This document shows, one piece after another, positions 39,376-50,786 of a stretch of DNA of 64,000 nt. The stretch is from Endocalyx cinctus (lineage: Eukaryota; Ascomycota; Sordariomycetes; Amphisphaeriales; Apiosporaceae): contig BCKC01000004.1 in the NCBI GenBank assembly GCA_001600455.1, positions 2,457,303 to 2,521,302 of the forward strand. The letters run 5' to 3'. Both the position numbers and the translations under genes were made by a program. The first letter of the stretch is position 1. Each line of letters begins with the position of its first letter. The notes beneath the pieces are model-generated. The model was not told the origin of the DNA, searched no databases, and saw only the letters and a program-made list of their open reading frames with translations.

Positions 39376-41211
39376 GATGGCTGACAGGTGAGTAAAACCC
39401 AACTTTGTACAAGCGACTACTTAAGGCTACTTAAGTACCTATATTTAAATTTGTAAATAAAGGAAAACATGACTTGTCACAAGTATAGCTGAGTGGTGTT
39501 GAAACGTGTTGATATAATTTTTTTTTTTTTTCATCTCACAAAAGTAAACTATGTACACTTAGGCAGCATAAAGCTGGCAGGGTTATCCAAGTGGTTAATT
39601 ATTTGGTAGACAGAGATAAAAGATAACCTAATTTAAGTGATGACGATGACGTGGGAATGTACAGTACGCTAGTACGGATTTCCACAGCCTACTGTACTGT
39701 GCCAGCCAGCCTACCAGCCTGCTTAGCTAGCAGCTAGCTAAGTAGGTATATACGCTACTTACTCACCTAGCTAGTGTTGTTGCATACATACACATACTGT
39801 ATCTTTAACTTAGTAGTCAGTTCAACCTTCATCCCCCACTTCTCCACCCTTAAATATGTACGCTACTATATTCTGTTTATATATACATCACGTACGTAAT
39901 TACTTACACCCGTGGACGTCACTCACTACTTACTTAGTAGTTGTATTGATGATGTTGACTTGTAAGTTCAGAGAAAGTAAGTCTTCTTAGTGCTTATAGT
40001 GTTGAACGACAGCTCAAAGTAGAACCCGGATGGCTGGATGGGTTATCCAGTCTGCCAGTCCATCCCTCATGCTTTTTCTTTGTACCGAGTGAATTGGATA
40101 ATTTGATTAGCAACCGTTGTCTTTGTCTCGTTTCATCTTTGAGTGACGGTATAGGTGATTTCTGGCTGAAGAACAGTTGAACTGAAATTGCCACTGCATA
40201 GTACGTTCTCATGATAATTGACACCTTACGTACATGTATAGACTTAAGTAGGTAAGTATTTAAAATCCCCCCGGACCCGTACACATCAATACATATAGGA
40301 ATTAGAAAACAGAGCGGGGAGAGGACCTCCCTCTTACATACTACCTTAAGTCCAATGTACTAGTAATATATAAACCCGTACATATGTATGTACCTAATGC
40401 ACCTTATACTTTAGATATCAGTATTCATCCAATACATTCCTTTCGATCAATCCAATCATCTCTATTACTTATAGTAGCGCTTCTCGTCCTTATCTACCGC
40501 TTTCATCTGCTACGCTGTTGCACTGCTGCGTTACAGGGATATGTGATAAGGTCGCGACTCCAAACTCCAATCAATATGGTCCAATGTATGTGTGAAACAT
40601 TCTGATATACCCCCCCTACTTGTCACTCCCAATCCAACTCGGCTTCTCCTCATTTTACAACTCTCGAAGGTATCCTCGATCTACCCTTTTTCTTTCTCTC
40701 CTATCCCCTCTCAACATCATCTTTTTTTGTGTTTTTTTTTTTTTTCTTTTCCCCTTCTTCTTTTTCCTGGTTTTTTTTTTTTCTAAACCAGAATACCATC
40801 GTCTCTAACGACTTTGAACAATCCAGATCTCATATCCATCCCTAGCTTTATTCCTTTCTATTGCTCTTATTCCTGTTGTGTTAGATACTCAACGTAAATA
40901 GTCAATCTTGGGTAGATACACTAGGATCGTCATCCTAAGTTGTCCTACCCGACGCATCTCCACCTACCCTACCCTTGATCTATCGTCAACATCTCCCCGC
41001 AATTCATTGCGGAAATCCACACTAGCTATAGTCCAAGGTAGCTCAGCTATTCAGGCCTGCGGTACAGCGTACCCTGAATTCGAATGCCAGCCCTCGTCGT
41101 ATCCTATCATCGTCGACGGCTAAATCGGATCTCATAGACATATTTTGCCCTCTTTTCATCTTTTTGTTTTCTGTGTTGGCCTCGACTTCGTTTCCATCAC
41201 CTACTTAGACT
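39376..41211. promoter_or_regulatory. Divergent DDHD-pps1 intergenic region
   Basis: 1.84 kb between start codons. GCTAGC/CTAGG palindromes (AGCTAGCAGCTAGCTAAGTAGG) are at 39718-39775. Strong polypyrimidine tracts (40690-40790, with T runs of 10-15) lie upstream of pps1 and probably mark its core promoter or leader. A short upstream open frame starts with ATG at 40576 (ten codons). No other gene is supportable. Confidence 0.5.
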
Positions 41212-43451
41212 ATGGCTACAATTGCCCTTCCAAGACCGATCGCGCCCCACCGATCGTCGTCGGGTATCGTTACGCTGTCGTCCCCAATTGCTCTCGATAA
41301 CATCGATACTCAGCAAGTGTCTTGTGCCACACCTATACCTAATAAACATATACCAGTCTGCCCCACTGGCCCGACCCCTATTCAGTCCCCTAATACCCCC
41401 CCTCCATCTCCCGCTCGAGAAGATGAACACCGAAAGCTATCTCTACTCCACCCTCCCGACCGGTTTCTTGCTCTGGAGTCTGGTCACCTCCGTATCTTCG
41501 ATGTAGACGCCAGCGGAGTGGCAGCTGCTATGGACTATATGTCGAGACAACCGCTGCCGGATCCGGCTCAAGTTTTCCCTTGGCTCCACGGCTTGCACCC
41601 GAGCAACGAAATTCAGCAAGCCTTTTTCGTCGCCCGGAAGCGAGCGTTGAGAAAGACGCCCTGCTGCTTAAGAGGGTTGACAATCGTGAAAGCTGACGGG
41701 AACCTGATGACGGCACGTCTCAAAGGTGCCATTGCCCCCAACGAGTTCATGCAGCCCAATTTTATTGGTGAATTCATCGAACCTGACCCCAAACAAGGCT
41801 TCTCCGTGAGAAACTTCCAGATCCAAGCTGCTAAGTCGGCCATCACCTCAGACATCATAGTATATGGAGACAACACCGATCTTGCTCGAACAGTCGCGTG
41901 GGATATTGCGTCGGCGCAGTCAAAATGGCGGGAGAAACATCACAGCAAAAGTCATCCTATACCAGAATACAATACTTTTGTCTGTACCACTTCGTTTGCG
42001 CGATTTGAAGACGACTTTCCTACCATGGTGGCGGTCGATTCAAACGGGCATCTCACCGGTTCGGTTCTAGATTTCGTTCACCAGGAGAGAGCGGAGATGT
42101 ATGCGATGACCAAAGCGTCCGAAATTTCACATAATGTCTGGATGGGACCGACTCCAGAGCCCGGGGGAGAGGAGGAGAAACAGTACGATGTCCTTATCGA
42201 GTGTAGCGACCTCGGGAGGCTAAATCCGGGTGCATTGCAAGCCATTGCCATATTGCCAAGAGACGACGTCACCCGTTGTTTTTTAGACTTTCCTTCTTCG
42301 GGGAGTATTCTTCCTCCCACGTGGTCTCATGCTGAGGCAGATGCGATTCTAGAAACCTGTAGATGGATATGGCACCTCGCTCACGGCACGTGGCCACCTG
42401 TCGATGATATCGACATCGACGGAGACTCTAGCATGTCTGATGGATCGGATATGACCGAAAGTCCCGGCCGGCCACGGTCTATCCTGATACATTGTGCAGA
42501 CGGGTATACCGAATCTACAATGTTAGGTATCGCTTACTTTAGCTATAGCACTGGTCAGGCCATACCAGACGCTTGGCTCCATCTGCATACAGTCATGAAG
42601 CGTAACTTCTTCGCGTACCCTACCGACGTGTCTCTTCTTACGTCTATCTCGGCGCGATTGCTGCACGAGTCTCCTGTTTGCGTGCACAAGAGTCTATCTG
42701 AGATCACGGCGTTGGTTAAAGATGAACCAAGGTGGTTGGGATCCTTGGATGGCTCGCTTCCGAGCCGAGTGCTTGATTACATGTACCTGGGAAACCTTGG
42801 GCATGCAAACAACCCTGATCTTCTTAGGGCCATGGGTATCCACCAAATCCTCAGTGTTGGCGAGACGGCGATGTGGAGAGATAACGAGTTAGAGCAATGG
42901 GGAGCCGATAACGTTTTGGTGATCCAGGGCGTCCAAGACAACGGGATAGACCCATTAACAGAAGAATTTGACAGATGCCTAGAATTCATTGGTATGGTTA
43001 TTCTTTTTATCAACTTTTTTTTTTTTTTTTTTTTTTTCATATTTTATCTGAATTTTTCACGTGTTGAAAAAAGAATCATTCACGTCATGCCCCTGAAATC
43101 CTGATTATTAACGGTCTTGGTTTTACAGATCGTGGTAGACGCCATGGTACGGCAACATTAGTCCACTGTCGAGTCGGGGTCTCCCGCAGCGCAACTATTT
43201 GTATCGCGGAAGTTATGCGTGCTCTAGGCCTATCATTTCCACGGGCTTACTGCTTTGTTCGAGCGAGGAGGCTCAACGTCATTATTCAGCCTCACCTTAG
43301 ATTTGCATATGAACTTTTGAAGTGGGAAGAGAAACTCTACGCGAAGCGCCGCGCTGAAAATACACAAGACGTTGGAAATATTCGACGGGAGCTTGAATGG
43401 GGTGATATAGCCAGAGAGATCGCTTTCATGAACCGTCCATATGCCAGATAA
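41212..43451 (+). CDS. pps1: Dual-specificity protein phosphatase Pps1
   Basis: Two exons: 41212-42991 and 43129-43451. The 137-bp intron carries a 23-T run; its donor is GTATGG and acceptor TTACAG. The product is 700 residues. The C-terminal dual-specificity phosphatase domain (about 530-690) has the signature HCRVGVSRSA with catalytic Cys607 and Arg613, encoded in exon 2. A second phosphatase-like segment at about 424-440 reads ILIHCADGYTES, keeping His-Cys but lacking the P-loop Arg, so it is probably a pseudophosphatase domain. Yeast Pps1 (807 residues) has this overall plan and acts on Tyr and Ser/Thr phosphates in S-phase control. The N-terminal 60 residues are disordered and Pro-rich. 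Exon 1 read without splicing would end shortly after the poly-T and lose the active site. Confidence 0.93.
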
Positions 43452-44953
43452 TGCGGCGTTCAATTCAACTGAAGCTCCGCGTGGCTATCGACACACCTGA
43501 GCCAGTACCTTTCTCGAAAGATATAAGGAACTCCACTGGATTGAGGTATGTGCAGTTAGCTGGAGGAGAAACTAGAAGAGTGAGTCTTTGGGAAGTCGTT
43601 ATCACCTGAGGCAAAGCTGCTCCTATAGGCGATGACCCCTCGAAAAACATCCAAGTCTGATCTGAGAAACGATCAGTGGGGTCTACAACCAGATCTATGT
43701 CTAAATTCGTAGCTGGTTCGTTGGTGTTGATAAGCTATCTTGAATCAACTTTGCCTCTGGTAATTTAGCCCCCCGAGATATTATTCATCCTGCCTCCCTG
43801 GGTATTCTGTTCCAGTCTCCGCACATCAATTTTTGAAGAGCAGCACCGATGAACGCAGCTGGGAAAGGTGAGATAGCAATATGAATATCTCTTCTCGAAA
43901 GAGAATAGGTACAGCTTTGTGTTGAAGGCAGTGCCCTTGAACATCTAAGCATGCGATGCAATGTTTTCGTCTCGATGAACATTCGCTACTGATAATCTCA
44001 TGGTGAGATATTGAATCTGCACCAAGCGGGGTTGTGAACGACATCAAGACATGATAGGAGAGTGGCTATCATTGGAGTTGCTAACTCTTTTTCTTTCTCG
44101 CTCGTGTGGTGGGAGGAGGGTTCACTTTGTGGGTTTATAGGGGTTTGGATATATGTTCTTTTATTCAAGTGACGGAAAGGTTTGGCATGGACGTAATCAA
44201 GCATTCAATACTAAGCTGGGTTGGATCGGAACTTGTATAATGTGCACACGGGCATTTTGTTCTCGTACATAAATTGCCAGGGGCTGATGCTCTACATCTA
44301 AAACTTCTTCGAGGTAATAAAGACTATGGTCGTCGTTACCATGCCACGATTTTACTGAATGGAAAGATCGACCATTTCAACTACATAGGGTGTCCTGTCC
44401 GTGTTCAACGAACATACATACATACATATATGCATACATACATAGTGGACATAGATCTACATTCACTTTACCGGCTCAAAGGTCATGCTGACTGTTAAGA
44501 GAAGGCAAGTATAGTAAATATAATTTACCTGCTTATTTATTACATTTAGTCTTCAACATAATATCTCAGGTCCATTATGGCATCAGTACCGCACGCATAT
44601 CTCAAATTGAACAGGTCCAGATGGTGTGAAGAGAGTTGTGAGTTGACCCCACAAACCGAATTATTCATAACCTCTGCCCTCAGAGAATTACGATCGTAGT
44701 CAGTGTGGCATGTAAGAATAGAGTTAAAAACATGATATTATCGCAGGATATCAACGCCTTATTCCCGATAGTGAAAAAAGACGGAAATGAATGGAAAGAA
44801 GGCAAGAGGGGGAAAAAAAAAAGTTAACTCCGATTCTCATGCAGTAAAAACCAAAATGGCCACAAGTAACTCATGGCCCGTAACTCGAGGTATCGAGCTT
44901 ATCATCGCTATCAAGGACTCTACGCCGAATGGTGTTAGCTATGCATCAACAGG
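43452..44953. other. Intergenic between convergent pps1 and atg18
   Basis: 1.5 kb, the 3' flanks of two convergent genes. A CATACATACATA-type imperfect repeat is at 44413-44443. Minus-strand frames of 60-75 codons (43465-44204) show no recognisable protein. Nothing further seen. Confidence 0.5.
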
Positions 44954-46291
44954 TCACGGATTTTTATAAGCACGGGGAATGACAACATACGAGAATTGTT
45001 TCACAAGATAACCCTCGCCGCCTTGCTCCATATCAATATTAAAGACATAAAAGCCACCGTCACTAGTAACCACCATTACTTGCGGACTGCTGCTGCTCAT
45101 CGCCACAACGCTACGGAGCTGCTGTCCGCCAGAAGTTGTTCCAGATCGTGTCGATGGGAAGCCTTTGGGAATTTTGATGTAGGCGAAGTCACGTAGAGGT
45201 TCCCACATCTCCGTCACCGTTTGCGGGAGGTAATTTCCGACAACTCCAGCAACACTACGACCCATAATCTGAGAGGATCGGCGAAGTATGCTGCTGAATG
45301 AACCACTTTGTCTCCTATGCGCGGTTTGGTTGCTTGTTGACACTGTCGCTATTTCGGCTACTTCGCTCCGGGGCGATCCCTGGGCGCTGTTGGGCGACTC
45401 GTTCCCACTATCGTAGCTACGGCCGCGGCTCCAGCGATCCCCTCTAGGGGACCCGGGCGGAAATGTCTCAGGTATCGAGTTGCCGGGGCCTGGTTGTTGA
45501 AGGCGAAATATGTGAACGGTATCGGACGCGGAAGAAACGCAGAGAAGTGAGCTTGCCATATTGAACGACATGCTATAAATGGTACTGGGATATGTTCCCC
45601 GGCGGAACTGAAAAAGCTTCTGGCCTTGAGGAACGGAGAAGACACGGATGATAGTACCTGTCTCGCTCGCAGTAGCTAAAAGGGTACCCTCGTTGTTAAG
45701 GGATATGCACGACAAGGGCGATCGGTGCGCTTCGATGACGTTGACAGCTTTTAAGGTCAAGGTGTCATAAATGAGGACATCGCCAGAGGTCACGGGGGCA
45801 TAGAGAGATGGCGGCGGAGCATGCGACGGGCGCTTATCTTGAGAATCGTCGCGAGGTTTTGGTAAAGGGTATGCCAGATAGCAATGTTCGGAAGAGGGTG
45901 ACAAAGCGCAGATGGCAGCGGGGTTCGGCGAGGTGGCTATATTGGTGAGGAGAGACATGTTGGAGATATCGTACAGATATATCTCATCCTCTAGCACGAC
46001 GGCGAGTCGCTTACGATTTAAACGTACGGCGAGAACGGCGGAAGGGAAGGTTAACTCGCATACGACGGAGGCTCGCTTGGTATTTTGTATGATGAGATGG
46101 CGGGGAGAGAGGATGAGGGCAACGAGAGATGTAGAGAACAACATCTCAATAATGGCTATATTACCATCGTCGCTGCTAAAGATTTTGGAGAAAGGGTCTG
46201 TGTGATAAATGCGAAATCCCTTAGAGGTACCTACAGCCAAACAGCTGTGGTCCTGATTGAAGGTGATGAAGTTGAGTGCTGCGTTAGACAT
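44954..46291 (-). CDS. atg18: Autophagy-related PROPPIN Atg18
   Basis: Single exon of 445 residues, ATG at 46291. WD-repeat beta-propeller: it opens [20 protein letters not shown], with further blades including [21 protein letters not shown]. The PROPPIN phosphoinositide-binding signature LFQFRRGTY is present, with FRRG at about 229-232. A long Ser/Gly-rich loop (about 275-330) is inserted between blades, as in fungal Atg18. It binds PI3P and PI(3,5)P2 and acts with Atg2 in autophagosome growth and at the vacuole membrane. FRRG with QF before it favours Atg18 over the Hsv2/Atg21 paralogues. Divergent from ppm2, with 596 bp between start codons. Confidence 0.93.
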   Translation of the reverse strand: MSNAALNFITFNQDHSCLAVGTSKGFRIYHTDPFSKIFSSDDGNIAIIEMLFSTSLVALILSPRHLIIQNTKRASVVCELTFPSAVLAVRLNRKRLAVVLEDEIYLYDISNMSLLTNIATSPNPAAICALSPSSEHCYLAYPLPKPRDDSQDKRPSHAPPPSLYAPVTSGDVLIYDTLTLKAVNVIEAHRSPLSCISLNNEGTLLATASETGTIIRVFSVPQGQKLFQFRRGTYPSTIYSMSFNMASSLLCVSSASDTVHIFRLQQPGPGNSIPETFPPGSPRGDRWSRGRSYDSGNESPNSAQGSPRSEVAEIATVSTSNQTAHRRQSGSFSSILRRSSQIMGRSVAGVVGNYLPQTVTEMWEPLRDFAYIKIPKGFPSTRSGTTSGGQQLRSVVAMSSSSPQVMVVTSDGGFYVFNIDMEQGGEGYLVKQFSYVVIPRAYKNP

Positions 46292-46887
46292 GATAAGTAA
46301 CTTATATACTTTTATCCTATACCTAGTAACTTAAGACCTATCTTCACCGGACCTTTGGGTATCGAGGTGACCTAGCCCTCGCGCAGTGTCATGATTGTGA
46401 GAGAAACTGAGTTTGCCTTAAGAGATGAGGTGGGGGGGAGGTTGGTGTGCATGCGGGTGATGATCGTTGTGACCTTCAAGTTGCTGTACTAAGTAGTTGG
46501 GTTAGCTATCTTTAACCTGTACATATAAATCCTTAAGTACAAACTTAGGTACTTATGTTAGTAGCCTAGTAGCCTAGTAGCCTAGCAGCCTAGCAGTCTA
46601 GTAACTACTAGACAACTCTGCAATATACTCATTCAGCGCTACACGCATATATATATCTTTAAGACATACCTCTTTAGATACATATTCTGTCTATATGTAC
46701 TCCATAGTTTTTATATGTAGATCTATCAATGTTAACAAATAAATACTTATTTTTTTTTTGAGAGAGAGACAATATCCTTTTTCTGGCAATCGTTTCTACG
46801 CGAAACTACTTGACGATTCGCGATTTTGCGAAGTAAGAGTCTATTGCTGTATTATTCAACTTTCACATCTTTTATACCACCATCACA
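46292..46887. promoter_or_regulatory. Divergent atg18-ppm2 promoter with a CCTAG tandem
   Basis: 596 bp. A 9-bp tandem built on TAGTAGCC/TAGCAGCC is at 46559-46600, ending with the dyad CTAGTAACTACTAG. AT-rich DNA with TATATATA is near 46648. A T run and GAGAGAGA lie about 120 bp upstream of the ppm2 ATG. Confidence 0.55.
46559..46612. repeat. Short tandem repeat (TAG[T/C]AGCC)n
   Basis: Four to five imperfect 9-bp units of GTAGCCTA/GCAGCCTA followed by a CTAGTAACTACTAG dyad, in the promoter between atg18 and ppm2. Confidence 0.75.
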
Positions 46888-49800
46888 ATGGCTGAAGTAG
46901 CCAAACCCCCACATGAAGCAGCTACCCGTAAAGGAAAGCGTGCAACCCAACAACCGCGAGCAGTAGATGACCAAGTTATGGCAGTATGTCTATTTAAATT
47001 ATTTTAGGGATGCTATATTATTCTAACATCTCACTTTGTCCCGTAAAGACGAATAACAGCAGCATTGCCTCTAAAAGAAGTGTAGAGCGTATATATTATC
47101 CAAACGAGCCTCATTTCTTTCGATTCTTCGTAAAAAAACTTCGGCAACGAGCCCCACTCATCAACCGTGGCTATTATGTTCGCCTACATGTTATTGATGT
47201 TTCTGTTCGGGAATTCTTAGCCCGGCCTACGGAGAAGCCTAAGGTTGTCGTAAATCTAGGTTGTGGGAGGTGAGTCTCCTAATGCCAGCCGTTATCATTG
47301 ACCCAGTTCCTCCCTAACCTCATAATTAAGTGATGTACTCCCCTGGCAGTGTATGAGTCGGTATCCAGACTTGTGCCATAATGTCAAGTTTGTAGATATC
47401 GACTTCCCCGACCTAATGAAAAGGAAGCGCGACGTAGTGAGGGATACCCCCGAACTCATCACTCCTCTCGACGATTTAGAGTTTGGTGATGATGATGGGC
47501 TAGTGCTGCTTCGTAGCCAGCAATACATCCAAATTGGTTCTGATCTCCGCCATCTCTCTTCCATAGAAAATGCCATGATGACCTGCCTTGATGTCAGCAA
47601 CTGCGTTTTTATGTTTGTTGCTGAAGTCTCCATCACTTATATGGAGACCTCAGCCGCGAATTCCGTCGTAAAGTGGGCCAGCGCTCTGGGTCAAGGTGAG
47701 TTTATTGACTTTTTTATGGTGCACTTGCTTATGATATATGCTAACCGGTAGCAGGGGCTGAATTTTGCCTTCTCGAGCAGATATTACCCGATGGCCCAGA
47801 CCACCCCTTTGCAAGGACCATGCTTGCCCACTTTGAAAAGTTGAATACTCCGCTGAAATCTGTGACCACTTACCCTACTGTCCAGGCTCAGTACACCCGG
47901 TTTTTAAGCTTGGGATGGACTGAGGTGCAGGTGAATGATCTCTGGCAAGTATGGACAGATGATAAGTGGATTTCTCGAAGCAGGAGAACAGAGCTCGATA
48001 CAATCGAACCATTTGATGAGTGGGAAGAATTTTCCCTCTTTGCGAGTCATTATTGCGTCGTGTTATCGAGGACCACGCGAGATACTAATCTGTCCTCGGA
48101 AAACCCTCAAGCGACATTGTTGAAGCAGCGTCCGCTTCCTTTACTAACTCTACAAAGTAAATTTAATGAATACGGAGGATCCCGAAATCAACGGCGCTTT
48201 GGTGCAGCGATGAAATTAAGGAGTTTTCTTGGAGAAGAAATTGTAGCTAATACTTTTGGACTGGGGACGAATAACCGGTTAAGGTCGTGCGATTTGCATG
48301 GCCATGATACTCATATAGGAAATATCACAACCCCCCTTTCGGGACCGGGTCCTCGCCTTTGCCATTCTGTGGTCGACATGGGGTTCTTTGGAAATATTCT
48401 CATCGGGGGCAGGGCTTCTCCAACTAACGCCCTGAAAGATTGCTGGCATTTCAGTAAGGAGATGAACAGGTGGTCAAGAGTTGATGACCTACCACTGTCT
48501 TTATACCGACACGCAACCACTCAGCTTGGTAATTCCAATATGGTACTCTCCGTCGGAGGAAAAACCGACTCAACAACCATATTTGGTGGCTGTTGTAAGT
48601 AGCTGCCTAGATTTGTCTTTTGTGTCTTTTTTCTTTTTTTTCTTCTCCCCCCCGAAAAAGAAAAGAAAGAAAGAAAAAGAAAAAGAAAAGCTCGCGAGAC
48701 AGTTAACGTCATATATTATACTTCTATTTCCTTGCGATATATCCAATATTGTATTAACCGCTGACCTTGTTAATTCATCACAGTACTATACAAATTGGGG
48801 TCTGGTTGGGTAGATTGCGATGTATCTGGAAGTCTATATAAACCAGTCTTTGGTGCAATGCTTCTCTGCTTAAACCAGCAACCAGTTTTTTCCTGCGGTG
48901 GTAAAGATTCCAGGAGAGGTATTCAATATCATGGAGTTATATGTGGTGGAATTTCTCAGGGCGGGACGATCCCCGAACAGATTTTGAGCTGGGATTTGAT
49001 TTTATTAACAGATGAAAAGCCCATCATCTCGTTTCAGTTGCTAAATGACAAAACACATTCTCACGAGCATGGGAATGTGGGAGAATTCACTAATTGTACG
49101 AGTCTCATACACCGATTTGGTGCATCTGCCCTTCTCGTGAGTAATTACTTGTTTTCCCTAAACCGTTTCAGGAGTCAGCTCCTTTCCGTTAAGATTCTCG
49201 AATATCATTTGCTAGCCATCACCCCCCCCCCCCCCCCCCCCCCCCTACGTCTTTCTTTCTTTCTTTTCTTTTTGCTTTTCCAACTAAACAGACAACTTTT
49301 CTAACTTTTCTAACTTGGATCAACTTTTTGCAGTGTGATGCAGGAATTGTTGCCATTGTAGGCGGCATTGGTCACGATGGCATGCTTTTGCAAGACCATG
49401 AAGTCCTTCTATTGAAGATACTAGATTCCAGTTTTGAGGTTCTAGCGTCTGCCTGTTTCTCTAGTACTGATAACAACGCAACTCAACCTCGGCTACTCTT
49501 GGTAGGTACATCAAATGTTCTGACAGATGATGGTCAGCTAGTAGTTATGGGCGGTGGGGCGACTTGTTTCTCGATGGGAACATACTGGAATAATGGATGT
49601 TATACGACCACACATAATGTCAGGGCCCTTCTTCAACAAGTTCCTCCCCAATCCCCGAGCGTTTATTGGAAACTTCAAAAAACGATAGAAGTAACAGAAT
49701 GCGTTTTCCCTCAACCAACTCTGGGTTCTCTGGATAAAAACCCCAGTACTTTAAGGACAGATATCCGAAGAGTTCGCATTGACACCTCATCTTCATTCCT

Positions 49801-50747
49801 TGCCATATTACAAACCGGTCAGCCAGTCGTAATTGAAGGATGTAGCTTAGGAAGATGTGTACAGGACTGGAGTCCGGACTATCTTGTAAACCGCGTAGGG
49901 TGTGATAGAAAGGTTAGTTTGAAACTAGCAATACGTATATCATTCATTGACATTAACAAATTTAGGTGATTGTCCATCGAGCTGATTCTTCCGCTATGGA
50001 CTTTAACGCCAAAAACTTTACCTACACAAGCATGGACTTCGGCTCTTTCATTTCTGAAATTCAAGAAGGTGCAAAATTATATTTGAGGGCGCTGTCGAGT
50101 ACCCGACCAGCTGAGCAGCCTTCTATATTCGAGGAAGACTTTCCTCAATTATCTGAAGACTTCATGCTCCCTGACGAATTATTGTTTGTCAAGGAGAATA
50201 CATTCAGTTCGGTATTACGAGTTTCGGGACGCGTCAACATGTGGTTACATTACGACGTAAGATCATCACCGCCTTATTTATCCTGGCATCCTTACTAACA
50301 TATATGCAGGTAATGGCCAATATCTACTGTCAAGTGACTGGATCGAAACGGATGGTTCTCTTTCCACCATCAGATGTAACCCATTTAGGATTTGCACCTG
50401 GCGCTTCTAGCTCCAGCATCGATGTTTTCTCGGATTCGGCCTCGTCTCAGCTGATGCACACACAACGCCATGAAGCTATTTTAAAACCCGGTGACATCTT
50501 GTTCCTTCCACCTCTTTGGCTACACGCTGCGCAGCCATTAACAAATGCCGGTATTGCCGTCAACGTATTCTTTCGTAACCTTGAAAGTGGTTACGCCTCT
50601 GGCAGAGATGTTTATGGGAATCGTGATCTCGCTGCATATGAGAAAGGTCGTCATGATGTCGCACGGATTTTCAGTTCCTTTAGTAAGCTGCCGTCAGATA
50701 TGCGGAGCTTTTATATTAGACGGTTGGCCGATGAACTCATTCGATGA
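46888..50747 (+). CDS. ppm2: tRNA wybutosine-synthesising protein 4 (Ppm2/TYW4) fused to a JmjC domain
   Basis: Eight exons: 46888-46983, 47049-47269, 47331-47695, 47755-48594, 48784-49136, 49334-49912, 49966-50256 and 50310-50747. All junction phases agree, giving 1060 residues. Residues 1 to about 350 are a leucine-carboxyl-methyltransferase-like SAM domain (VVVNLGCGSDVLPWQC, VDIDFPDLM, FVAEVSITYM). About 420-760 is a kelch-like region (GNILIGGRASP, VLSVGGKTD). About 780-1060 is a JmjC/cupin domain with candidate iron ligands His913 and Asp915 (LHYD) and His987 (LWLHAA). TYW4 methylates and methoxycarbonylates the wybutosine precursor at position 37 of tRNA-Phe. The JmjC part resembles TYW5, the separate wybutosine hydroxylase of animals. 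Introns 4 and 5 are long (189 and 197 bp), and intron 5 contains a 24-C run. The stop lies 39 bp from the convergent MFS gene stop. Confidence 0.92.
49222..49245. repeat. Poly-C run in ppm2 intron 5
   Basis: 24 consecutive C in the intron, followed by a TTTC-rich tract before the acceptor. Homopolymer length is error-prone in sequencing. Confidence 0.9.
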
Positions 50748-50786
50748 ATGACGAAATACCCGTAGTCCGCCGGTAGCTCCCTTGTC

